DNA from: an uncultured Senegalimassilia sp.
GTDB taxonomy: Bacteria; Actinomycetota; Coriobacteriia; Coriobacteriales; Eggerthellaceae
Direction: 5' to 3'
DNA length: 7,001 bases
NCBI GenBank assembly: GCA_934661765.1
Contig: CAKUJT010000120.1
Location: 1 to 7,001, forward strand
In this document: in pieces, positions 1 to 6,725 of the stretch
Numbering within the stretch: position 1 is the first letter of the stretch
Layout: every line of letters begins with the position of its first letter
The notes under the pieces: generated by a model
Told to the model about the DNA's origin: nothing
Seen by the model: the letters and a program-made list of their open reading frames with translations, nothing else
Databases searched by the model: none
Translations under genes and position numbers: made by a program

Positions 1-2628
1 TGGATTAAAAATCAGCAGGAAATCAGCAAAACTATAGCGATGCTGGAAAGGTACAGGGCAGCACAAGGCGGAATGGTTGCAAATGGACAGGATGTTCAGA
101 GTGTGACCTCCGGCAAATTAAGCGGCGGTAGCGGGCTTGAAACAGCAGGAGCTACCGCCTCCTATTCTTTAAAACGGATTCCGGCAAAACTGAGAGAGAT
201 CACTTCATCAGTAAATAATACGATAAAAAGAATCCCTGTCTTAGGGAAAGTGTTAAGCAATGCGGCTTATGTAGGTTCTAAGGGATGGGGCGGATTGAAG
301 AAAATTATTTCAGGAACAAGTTCTGTATTTCGCCGTGTTTCAACAGCTATTAAAAGAACTTCCGGAGCATTTGCTGCACTGATTCAAAAGTTCACCTCTG
401 GCATTCCTATCATAGGAAGAACTAGAAGGTCCATGAATGGAATGGGACAGTCCGGCAGAGGATTAAGAGGCATATTAAGCACACTTGGTATGACGGCGAG
501 ATTCATGTTTGCGAGCTTTGTCATACAAGGAGTGTTAAGTGGCGTAAAAGAAGGAATGCAGAACCTGTCTAAGTATAGTAAACAGACAAATGCAGACCTC
601 TCATTATTAATGTCGTCACTTACGCAGCTTAAAAATTCTCTGGCTACTGCATTTGCCCCAATCCTTACCGTGATAACGCCGGTATTAAATGCACTGATTC
701 AAAAGATTATTACGGTAGTAAATGCATTTGGACAGCTTACAGCCAGCTTGACTGGACAGACCACTTTCGTTAAGGCAAAGAAAGTCAATCAGGATTATGC
801 AGCAAGTCTTGATAAGAGCTCGAAAAAGGCAAAAAACCTACAGAGAACCCTTATGGGATTTGATGAGATTAATAAGCTGGATGATAAGAATTCTTCTGAT
901 TCATCCGGTGGCGGTTTGAGTCCGAACGATATGTTCGAGACAGTGCAAATCCCAAACAAATACAAAGATCTAGCCAAGATGTTAAAGGATGCCTGGGCAC
1001 AAGGAGACTTTACGAAAATCGGCCAGATGGTAGGAAAGAAAATCAATGAAGCTTTAGAGAGCATTCCGTGGGATAGAATCAAGAAGACGTGTAACAAGAT
1101 AGCCAAAAGCGTTGCAACCTTCCTAAATGGCTTTATCGAGACGGTAGACTGGGGATTAGTAGGAAATACAATCTCTCAGGGACTTAATACAGCATTTGGC
1201 TTTGTCAACACATTTGCAAAGAATTTTCACTGGGATTCACTTGGCAAAGCGGTAGGAAATGGTATTAACGGTGCCATGAAAGGACTGGACTGGAATCTTA
1301 TACAGGAAACAGTACGGAATGTCGTAGGCGGCATTGTTACATCAATCAATACCTTTATAAAGACAACAGAGTGGAATCTTGTAGGCAAGACTATTGGAAA
1401 CGGCTTAAACACAGCCCTGGAGGCAGTATACACAGCGGTTACTAATTTTAAGTGGAAAAAAGCCGGGAAAGCTCTCGCAGATGCAATAAACGGACTGTTT
1501 GATACATTCGACTGGGCAAAAGCTGGAAAGTCGCTCTCAAATGGAATCAAGGGGGCGTTAGATTTTGCAATAACCGCAATTGAAAATGTGAAATGGGACA
1601 ATGTCGGAAAAAGCATTGCAATCTTCCTTGAGAACATTGATTGGCTTGGAATTGCAACGAGAATCTACAAGCTCCTCTGCACAGCTCTTGCATCAGCTCT
1701 TGCAGGACTGGCAGGTCTCTTAGGAAAGCTTATTGGTGACGCTGCTAAAAACGCACAAAAATATTTCAAAAAGAAAATAGAAGAGTGCGGCGGAAATATT
1801 CCTCTTGGAATCCTAAAAGGAATCAAAGATGGAATGAAAAATATTGCCAAGTGGGTCAAAGATAATATTTTCAAACCAATTATTGATGCTTTCAAAAAGG
1901 CGTTTGGAATACATTCTCCTTCAACAGTCATGGTTGAACAGGGCACCTATATTATAAGCGGACTTTTGAAAGGACTTAAAAATAAAATAAAGGAAGTTCT
2001 ATCATGGGTAGCAAAACTCCCGGGCGAATTCAAGGGAAAACTCGGCAATGCGAAAGAGTGGCTGGTTGGTAAAGGAAAAGATGCAATCGTTGGATTAAAA
2101 AAAGGTCTGGATAATAATTGGAAGATGATGAGTAGTGCTCTATCAAATCTTCCTTCGAAAATCTCAAAAGCGATTCCTAACCTATATAAGACCGGGAAGA
2201 GTGTGATTCAGAATTTTGCAGATGGTTTTGCTTCTGTAAAGATTAAGTTACCCCACATTTCAACGACGTGGAATAAACACAATCTTGGAAACCTAAGCTT
2301 TTCAACCCCTTCATTTTCTCTTAACTGGTATGCAAAAGGAGGCTTTCCGGATGCAGGAGAGATGTTTGTTGCTCGTGAGCATGGTCCGGAGATGGTTGGC
2401 CGTATCGGAAACAAGAATGTGGTTGCAAATAATAACCAGATCGTAGATGCTATACGGGCTGGAGTATTTGAAGCTATGGTGAATGCCCTGGAAAGTTTTG
2501 GCGGTGATAAGAATCAAAACACAGAAGTTCATGTCTACCTGGAAGGCGATTCCAAAAAGTTATTCAAAGTCATCCGAAAAGAAGGACAACAGTATCAAAA
2601 ATCAACTGGGAAACCGGTATTTAGTTAG
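1..2628 (+). CDS. Phage tail tape-measure protein, 5' end outside window
   Basis: This protein lies inside the tail tube, sets its length during assembly and is typically ejected with the DNA. The frame is open from base 1 (875 codons visible). The first ATG at base 40 has no well-placed ribosome binding site, so the true start is upstream. Numbering from that Met: residues 45-150 are basic and rich in Gly, Ser and Ile; 155-167, 200-228 and 545-566 are hydrophobic segments; 324-545 carry tryptophan repeats. At 622-645 there is an FGIHSPS motif followed by a GLLKGL-type segment, and at 767-800 a GGFP...FVARE.GPE..GRIG...VVANN.QIVDAI signature. Both motifs are common near the C-terminus of Firmicutes phage tape measures. 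Identification is from motifs and composition. Total length is unknown because the N-terminus is missing. Confidence 0.93.
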   Translation, partial: WIKNQQEISKTIAMLERYRAAQGGMVANGQDVQSVTSGKLSGGSGLETAGATASYSLKRIPAKLREITSSVNNTIKRIPVLGKVLSNAAYVGSKGWGGLKKIISGTSSVFRRVSTAIKRTSGAFAALIQKFTSGIPIIGRTRRSMNGMGQSGRGLRGILSTLGMTARFMFASFVIQGVLSGVKEGMQNLSKYSKQTNADLSLLMSSLTQLKNSLATAFAPILTVITPVLNALIQKIITVVNAFGQLTASLTGQTTFVKAKKVNQDYAASLDKSSKKAKNLQRTLMGFDEINKLDDKNSSDSSGGGLSPNDMFETVQIPNKYKDLAKMLKDAWAQGDFTKIGQMVGKKINEALESIPWDRIKKTCNKIAKSVATFLNGFIETVDWGLVGNTISQGLNTAFGFVNTFAKNFHWDSLGKAVGNGINGAMKGLDWNLIQETVRNVVGGIVTSINTFIKTTEWNLVGKTIGNGLNTALEAVYTAVTNFKWKKAGKALADAINGLFDTFDWAKAGKSLSNGIKGALDFAITAIENVKWDNVGKSIAIFLENIDWLGIATRIYKLLCTALASALAGLAGLLGKLIGDAAKNAQKYFKKKIEECGGNIPLGILKGIKDGMKNIAKWVKDNIFKPIIDAFKKAFGIHSPSTVMVEQGTYIISGLLKGLKNKIKEVLSWVAKLPGEFKGKLGNAKEWLVGKGKDAIVGLKKGLDNNWKMMSSALSNLPSKISKAIPNLYKTGKSVIQNFADGFASVKIKLPHISTTWNKHNLGNLSFSTPSFSLNWYAKGGFPDAGEMFVAREHGPEMVGRIGNKNVVANNNQIVDAIRAGVFEAMVNALESFGGDKNQNTEVHVYLEGDSKKLFKVIRKEGQQYQKSTGKPVFS
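1009..1674 (+). repeat. Three-copy 74-residue Trp repeat within the tape measure
   Basis: Within the tape-measure gene, aromatic residues fall at 324 (Phe), 344, 371, 398, 418, 445, 472, 492 and 519 (all Trp), numbered from the ATG at base 40. Spacings are 20, 27, 27, 20, 27, 27, 20, 27, which is a 74-residue (222-base) superperiod seen three times (starts near bases 1009, 1231 and 1453). Most units read roughly as W...GK.i..gin.al. The third copy breaks register after residue 519, with the next Trp only 16 residues on. At DNA level the copies have diverged substantially by eye, so this is an old amplification. Similar Trp/Gly-Lys units are known in tape measures of clostridial phages. Confidence 0.85.
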
Positions 2629-2639
2629 GAGGTGGGCAG

Positions 2640-3005
2640 ATGAGTGACGAACTGATTATTGGTGGTGTAACGATGCCCACCTTAAAGTTAAGTGGACTTA
2701 CGGTCACAAAAGAAAAAATCTGGTCTAAAAATACCGGAAGGGCGGCTAATGGAGAGATGATAGGAGACATTATCGCTACAAAATATACTCTAAAATGCTC
2801 CTGGCCGCCCCTGACGAGACAGCAGATCATAGTGATAGACAAAGCAATAAAGCCGGCATTTTTCAATGTTACATTTACGGATCCTGGCACAAATTCCAGA
2901 GTGACAAAACGTTTTTACGCAGGATCACCGACTTACCCTGTTTACAGCTATTACAAAGGAGTTAAAACATATCAAGGGGTAGCGGTAGATTTGATAGAAA
3001 AATAG
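2640..3005 (+). CDS. Small tail protein, DUF6711-like
   Basis: This is a 121-residue protein with alternating hydrophobic residues suggesting a mostly beta fold, and no signal peptide or membrane segment. It begins 11 bases after the tape-measure stop, with an AGGAGGT ribosome binding site (bases 2627-2633) six bases before the ATG. Features that recall DUF6711 are an early IIGGVTMP segment (residues 6-13), an ANGEMIGDIIATK stretch at about 36-48 followed by a Trp, a central F.VTF.DP motif, a C-terminal FYAGSP segment, and a terminal DLIEK. DUF6711 proteins occur in tail modules of Firmicutes phages and have no established biochemical role that I can cite. Its slot right after the tape measure is where the distal tail protein (Dit) normally sits, so a tail-tip role is plausible but inferred. 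The family assignment is from memory of the motif pattern. Confidence 0.65.
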   Translation: MSDELIIGGVTMPTLKLSGLTVTKEKIWSKNTGRAANGEMIGDIIATKYTLKCSWPPLTRQQIIVIDKAIKPAFFNVTFTDPGTNSRVTKRFYAGSPTYPVYSYYKGVKTYQGVAVDLIEK

Positions 3006-3015
3006 GGAGGACATT

Positions 3016-3261
3016 ATGTTAAAAGGAACAAGATCAACAACACTAAATTATAGTTCCATGATCAATGGGGAAACAGCAGTTTACATGACTGCACAGATTC
3101 CGGAAAGTGGGAAGAGCAACAGTAGCAAGAATATTCAGAACAAAGAGTTATACGAAGCAAATAAAACTGAATGCCGTAAAGATATGGCAGCATTCGACGA
3201 GATGCTTTACCAGATTGAAGATGAAAGAAATGGAGGAACTGCAAATGAAGCTAAAGAATAG
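3016..3261 (+). CDS. Small conserved-type phage protein, function unknown
   Basis: An 81-residue soluble protein. The ATG is preceded by GGGAGGA (bases 3005-3011) at a short but acceptable spacing, and it starts 10 bases after the previous stop. The N-terminal half is rich in Thr, Ser and Asn (residues 7-45). The C-terminal half (about 43-81) is charged, probably helical and acidic, with a NKELYEANKTECRKDMAAFDE segment split by few breaks and an IEDER stretch. There is no signal peptide, membrane segment or catalytic motif. Its tail overlaps the next gene by 17 bases, implying coupled translation. The position between tape measure and tail-tip hub suggests a structural or assembly accessory, but I do not recognise a characterised family. 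Confidence 0.75.
   Translation: MLKGTRSTTLNYSSMINGETAVYMTAQIPESGKSNSSKNIQNKELYEANKTECRKDMAAFDEMLYQIEDERNGGTANEAKE
3232..3237 (+). promoter_or_regulatory. Ribosome binding site fixing the start at 3245
   Basis: GGAGGA lies inside the 3' end of the preceding gene, seven bases before the ATG at 3245. It decides the start: the same frame is open further upstream to a GTG at 3107, but that codon has no comparable site and would create a 155-base overlap. Confidence 0.8.
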
Positions 3262-3610
3262 AGATATCGTTAATTTTATTAACGGATGTGCGGCGTTAAA
3301 AGAAAAGAAGCTTCCAATCAAGATTGGATATGCGATTCACCGCAATATATTAAGCCTTGCTGAGGCGGCAGAAGCGTATAATACTGCACGTGAGAAAATC
3401 ATTGAAGAACATACAGAGAAAGACTGTGAAGGAAAATCGGTTATTAAAGATCAGCAGATGTTCAATAAAGACCTGGAAGAACTTCTTGACATCGACACGG
3501 AAGTGAATCTTCATACAATTCCGGAGAAAGATATCGAAAAATACGATGATTCCCGTTATGATGCCATGACACTTGCTGATATAGATACGCTTTGCATCAT
3601 GGCTGAATAG
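3245..3610 (+). CDS. Small acidic phage protein, possibly DUF1617-like
   Basis: A 121-residue, predominantly helical-looking protein. The N-terminus (MKLKNRDIVNFINGCAAL) leads into a Lys-rich segment ending KIGYAIHRN at about residues 28-36. Then come an Ala/Glu helix (LAEAAEAYNTAREKIIEEH, about 38-56) and an acidic C-terminal half containing DLEELLDID and a Thr/Leu/Ala-Asp-rich end. The opening and the helix-rich layout resemble small DUF1617-type phage proteins, which have no known activity. I hold this assignment only weakly. The start at 3245 is chosen for its well-spaced GGAGGA site and small 17-base overlap with the upstream gene. The stop codon is embedded in the ribosome binding site of the hub gene, so it is likely made together with the hub. 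There is no membrane or secretion signal. Confidence 0.75.
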   Translation: MKLKNRDIVNFINGCAALKEKKLPIKIGYAIHRNILSLAEAAEAYNTAREKIIEEHTEKDCEGKSVIKDQQMFNKDLEELLDIDTEVNLHTIPEKDIEKYDDSRYDAMTLADIDTLCIMAE

Positions 3611-3617
3611 GAGGTGG
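3609..3617 (+). promoter_or_regulatory. Strong ribosome binding site for GTG-started hub gene
   Basis: AGGAGGTGG overlaps the TAG stop of the preceding gene (3608-3610) and sits about six bases from the GTG at 3622. The strength and spacing support GTG as the start. The next in-frame Met is residue 62, inside the conserved N-terminal domain. Confidence 0.85.
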
Positions 3618-3621
3618 TCCT

Positions 3622-6600
3622 GTGTATCAGTCTACAAAAGCATTTGACAACTTGATACAGCAGGATTCTCGAACATTTCAATGTCTGATTACCTGTGATA
3701 ATGTGACGATCGAGAACATAAAGAGTGTTAAATTTACAGGTGGTTCCGAAGTAGAAGATGATTTTTCAATCGGTTCTACGGTATCGCAATATGTCACAAT
3801 AGTAATGAGTTGTGCCGGCACAATTGAGGGAAGAGAATTTCATATGCAGATGGGGCTAGAGGTTGACGGTCTCGCTGAATGGATTCCGATTGGATATTTT
3901 ACTGCTGGTAAAATACAAAAAAATGAAGAACAGATAGAATTCACCGCATACGACCGCATGATGCGTACGGAGCGGACGTTCTCGATGAACGGCACAACGA
4001 CAGACACCATTGCGGTATTAAAAAAGATTGAAGAGATAAGCAAAGTACCGGTGGAGACATCGGGGCTGTCTTCAATCTCAATGCTGGTTCCGAAAGGTTA
4101 TTCCTGCCGAGAAGTATTATCCTATGTTGCTCAAATGTATGGTGGTTTTGCAGTGTGTAACCGACAGGGGCGAATTGAGATACGCAATTACGAAGACAAT
4201 GCGTATGCGGTAGGGTCAGGACGTTACTGGGACAACATCGAGCATAACGATTATCCATTTACGATAGATAAATTAACTTGTTACACGGGACAAGACAAAG
4301 AAGGAAACGGTATTTCAATTTCGTCCGGAAGCGGAGCAAGAACAATAAGTTTTTCGAATCCTTTTATGTCACAGGATGCACTCAATAATGTACTTCAAAA
4401 GTTGAAGAACTTTAGTTATATGCCGGGTAACTTAAAAATGCTTGGTGATCCCAGATTAGATGTGTGGGACATCATCACAGCAGAGGATTTGAGTGGAGAA
4501 TCCTATAAGATTCCTGTGATGAAATTAGAGTGGGAATATGACGGAGGTTTAACATACTCCGTCGAAGCGGTCGGATTGTCAGAAGAGGAGACGAACGATG
4601 GTTATAAAGGTCCACAAACAAAAGATATGGAACGGTATTATGCCAAACTGGTCATGATCGATACCGCAATGATTAATAAGCTTGACGTAGATGCTGCAAA
4701 AATTACATATGCAACAATTAAAAATCTTGATGTTGTAAAAGAAAATGTACAGGAAATTAACGGAGAACTCGGTAACTTTGAGAATCTTACAGTAAATAAA
4801 TTTACAGCGATTGATGCGAAGATCACAAACTTAGACGTTGCTCACGAGAAAGTAGGAATCCTGGAAGGCGAATACGCAAATTTGAAAAATGTACTTATGG
4901 GTAATGCCGGAGTAGGAGATTTACAGAACATTCATCTAACATCAGAAAATGCAGTGATTGATTCGGCTTTGATCCGAACTGCAGTTATGCAGACAGTATC
5001 TATTGCAGATTTGTTAGCTGGCGATATCAGCACAAATAAATTTCGGATTCTTTCAGACGATGGCGGTATCTTAATTCAGGGAGCTACACAGCAATGGAAA
5101 GATGCAGACGGAATAATAAGAATGCAAGCTGGTCAAGATACGAATGGAGATTTTACCTTTTCCCTTTTTGATGCAACAGGAAAAGGAGTTTTGATTGACT
5201 CTACAGGAATTAAACCGGGAGCTATTTCAGATGGCTTTATCGTAAATAAGATGGTTGCCGAAAATGCTGCAATAGCTGCAGATAAACTAGATATCAATAG
5301 TTTATTTAAGGTTATCAATGACAGCTCGCAAACGATTAACAGTAGTCGTATTTGGTTCAATGAGAAGAATCAATCGCTAAATCAAATTTATTCAGAAATC
5401 AATACAAACATTACTGACATTCAAAATACTGCTACATCAGCAAGTAACGCAGCTTCTATCGCATCGGATACAGCAAAAAAAGCACTTGATACCTTATCAG
5501 GAATATCTACCCTTGATGCACTTGGAGCCTCTTTGGACAATGATGCACATACCGTACATACAAATACGGACGGTTCCGGAGGAGATTATAGTGATTGTTA
5601 CACAAGAATGCATGTTTATTTAGGTGATACAGATGTTACGGATCATGCAGATAAGCTAGAAGTATCTATATCGGAAGGAGTAACCGGTATCTGGAACAAA
5701 GAAACGAGGACATATCAGGTTGGCGGAATGACAAGTGATAATGGCTATGTTGATATATCTGCACAATACGGATTGGAAAGCAAAGTAATTATTTTAGGAG
5801 GAAAAGTTCTTGTCTTGGGAAGTAAAGTGCTTCAAATAAAAACAGGCGGAACATGGATTAAAAAGCGCTTTTCAATTTCGAAAGCGAAAGACGGAAAAGT
5901 AGGATTATCTTATAACTTACAGGCGAGTTGTCAGATAATCAGAAAGCAAAAAGATGAAACATTAGTCCCTGACAAAATCACATTCTCTGCGTTAAAAAAT
6001 GATAACGGTTCGATAAGCAGTTACTTAGGCGTTTTTGAAATAGAAGAGTCTGAAGATGACGGGAAAACATATATTTCAAAATATAAGTCAGATTTGGCAG
6101 AAACAATGAAAATATACACACCGTCTTCAAATGATCTTGATATGCTTCGCTGCACGTTGTACGACGCAACTGGAACACAAATCCTTGATACACAGAACGT
6201 TACGGTCGTTACAGATGCAACAGGGCTTACAGATGATATTAAAGCTGCACAGGATGCAGCGGACAAAGCACAGGAGTCAGCGAAACAAGCAAAAGAAGCA
6301 ATTGTAACAACAAACCAAAAAGTCGCCAATATTGAAACGGGATTGGATGGCGTAAAGTTAAATTTAAGCGAAACCACTACAGACTTAAAAGGGATACTAA
6401 ACAAGACTTTTTTATTCAACGTACAGTATCATGATAATGGAGATGAAACAACAACTGTATCAGCGTCACTTTATAAATCATCAAAGGATATAACAAAAGA
6501 ATATCCGGCCGCCTGGTACTCCTGGAGAAAGAAAACTGAATCCGGTCAGAAATTTCTTGGATATGGATATCGGATAACGGTAAATAATGAGGATTACGAA

Positions 6601-6714
6601 TTTGGCGGAACCATAGTTGGAAGATTCACAACATATAAACAAATAGCATTAGTATTAAACGGCAAAGCACTTATATTAGGCAAAAAAGTGCTATGCTTTA
6701 ACATCGAAGAATAG
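3622..6714 (+). CDS. Tail-tip hub/fibre protein with Ig-like domains
   Basis: This 1030-residue protein probably closes the tail tube and projects toward the host. Residues 1-320 are a beta-rich hub-like domain (Tal/gp27 type), ending in a DPRLDVWDII...KLEW.YDGG.TYSVEAVGLS pattern typical of tail-hub proteins. Residues 335-460 form a shaft with repeated I..LD / KLDVDAAKI units and likely coiled coil. Residues 470-560 are a Gly/Asp-rich beta segment (FSLFDATGKGVLIDSTGI). Residues 590-625 are an Ala/Ser/Thr helix. Residues 641-755 are Ig-like (HTNTDGSGGDYSDC...YVDISAQY...KRFSISKAKDG) and 756-865 form a second beta module. Residues 868-925 are an Ala/Lys-rich coiled coil. Residues 928-1004 form a C-terminal Ig-like domain (YPAAWYSW.KKTESG), followed by a hydrophobic tail. 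No NlpC/P60, CHAP, transglycosylase or peptidase motif is visible, so it seems structural. The domain assignment is from pattern recognition. A receptor-binding role is inferred. Confidence 0.88.
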   Translation: MYQSTKAFDNLIQQDSRTFQCLITCDNVTIENIKSVKFTGGSEVEDDFSIGSTVSQYVTIVMSCAGTIEGREFHMQMGLEVDGLAEWIPIGYFTAGKIQKNEEQIEFTAYDRMMRTERTFSMNGTTTDTIAVLKKIEEISKVPVETSGLSSISMLVPKGYSCREVLSYVAQMYGGFAVCNRQGRIEIRNYEDNAYAVGSGRYWDNIEHNDYPFTIDKLTCYTGQDKEGNGISISSGSGARTISFSNPFMSQDALNNVLQKLKNFSYMPGNLKMLGDPRLDVWDIITAEDLSGESYKIPVMKLEWEYDGGLTYSVEAVGLSEEETNDGYKGPQTKDMERYYAKLVMIDTAMINKLDVDAAKITYATIKNLDVVKENVQEINGELGNFENLTVNKFTAIDAKITNLDVAHEKVGILEGEYANLKNVLMGNAGVGDLQNIHLTSENAVIDSALIRTAVMQTVSIADLLAGDISTNKFRILSDDGGILIQGATQQWKDADGIIRMQAGQDTNGDFTFSLFDATGKGVLIDSTGIKPGAISDGFIVNKMVAENAAIAADKLDINSLFKVINDSSQTINSSRIWFNEKNQSLNQIYSEINTNITDIQNTATSASNAASIASDTAKKALDTLSGISTLDALGASLDNDAHTVHTNTDGSGGDYSDCYTRMHVYLGDTDVTDHADKLEVSISEGVTGIWNKETRTYQVGGMTSDNGYVDISAQYGLESKVIILGGKVLVLGSKVLQIKTGGTWIKKRFSISKAKDGKVGLSYNLQASCQIIRKQKDETLVPDKITFSALKNDNGSISSYLGVFEIEESEDDGKTYISKYKSDLAETMKIYTPSSNDLDMLRCTLYDATGTQILDTQNVTVVTDATGLTDDIKAAQDAADKAQESAKQAKEAIVTTNQKVANIETGLDGVKLNLSETTTDLKGILNKTFLFNVQYHDNGDETTTVSASLYKSSKDITKEYPAAWYSWRKKTESGQKFLGYGYRITVNNEDYEFGGTIVGRFTTYKQIALVLNGKALILGKKVLCFNIEE
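5785..5838 (+). repeat. Internal copy of heptad Leu/Gly/Lys motif in hub protein
   Basis: Residues 722-739 of the hub read as two heptad-spaced units of the form hydrophobic-Leu-Gly-x-Lys (Lys 728 and Lys 735) plus a third hydrophobic step. Over residues 727-739, 8 of 13 positions are identical to residues 1014-1026 at the C-terminus. The motif sits between the last strands of an Ig-like domain. Confidence 0.75.
6646..6699 (+). repeat. C-terminal copy of heptad Leu/Gly/Lys motif in hub protein
   Basis: Residues 1009-1026 of the hub carry the same heptad-spaced pattern (Lys 1015 and Lys 1022), ending four residues before the stop. As I recall them, tail proteins of clostridial phages often end in a series of short LxLNGK-like steps. 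This copy is therefore in the usual place and the internal one is the odd one. Confidence 0.75.
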
Positions 6715-6725
6715 GAGGAAATATT

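Noticed and set aside
40..42. ATG at base 40 as the real start of the tape measure
   Set aside because: The frame is open through base 1 and the nearest purine-rich stretch (near 17-22) is too far away, so the gene most likely begins before the window.
1227..1637. Minus-strand open frame of 136 codons inside the tape measure
   Set aside because: It lies antisense to a clear repeat-bearing gene, has no ribosome binding site pattern I can support, and its Phe/Ser/Pro-rich product mirrors the sense codons.
2629..2639. Programmed frameshift or TAG readthrough from the tape measure into the next gene
   Set aside because: The frames differ, there is no slippery run at the junction, and readthrough would hit TGA at 2641 after four codons. 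The next gene has its own strong start.
3107..3244. Upstream in-frame extension of the gene at 3245, starting at GTG 3107
   Set aside because: It would overlap the preceding gene by 155 bases. It lacks a good ribosome binding site, and its 46 extra residues are basic and low in quality compared with the rest, whereas ATG 3245 has GGAGGA at ideal spacing.
6021..6419. Minus-strand open frame of 132 codons inside the hub gene
   Set aside because: It is antisense to the Ala/Lys-rich coiled coil, whose codons read in reverse as Cys/Phe/Ala/Ser. It is a compositional shadow with no supporting signals.
6666..6692. Inverted repeat (7-base arms AGCACTT/AAGTGCT, 13-base loop) near the end of the hub gene, considered as a terminator
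   Set aside because: It is inside coding sequence, the stem is short with a long loop, and no T-run follows. The next gene continues 34 bases on with a strong ribosome binding site. It arises from the repeated Lys-x-Leu codons.
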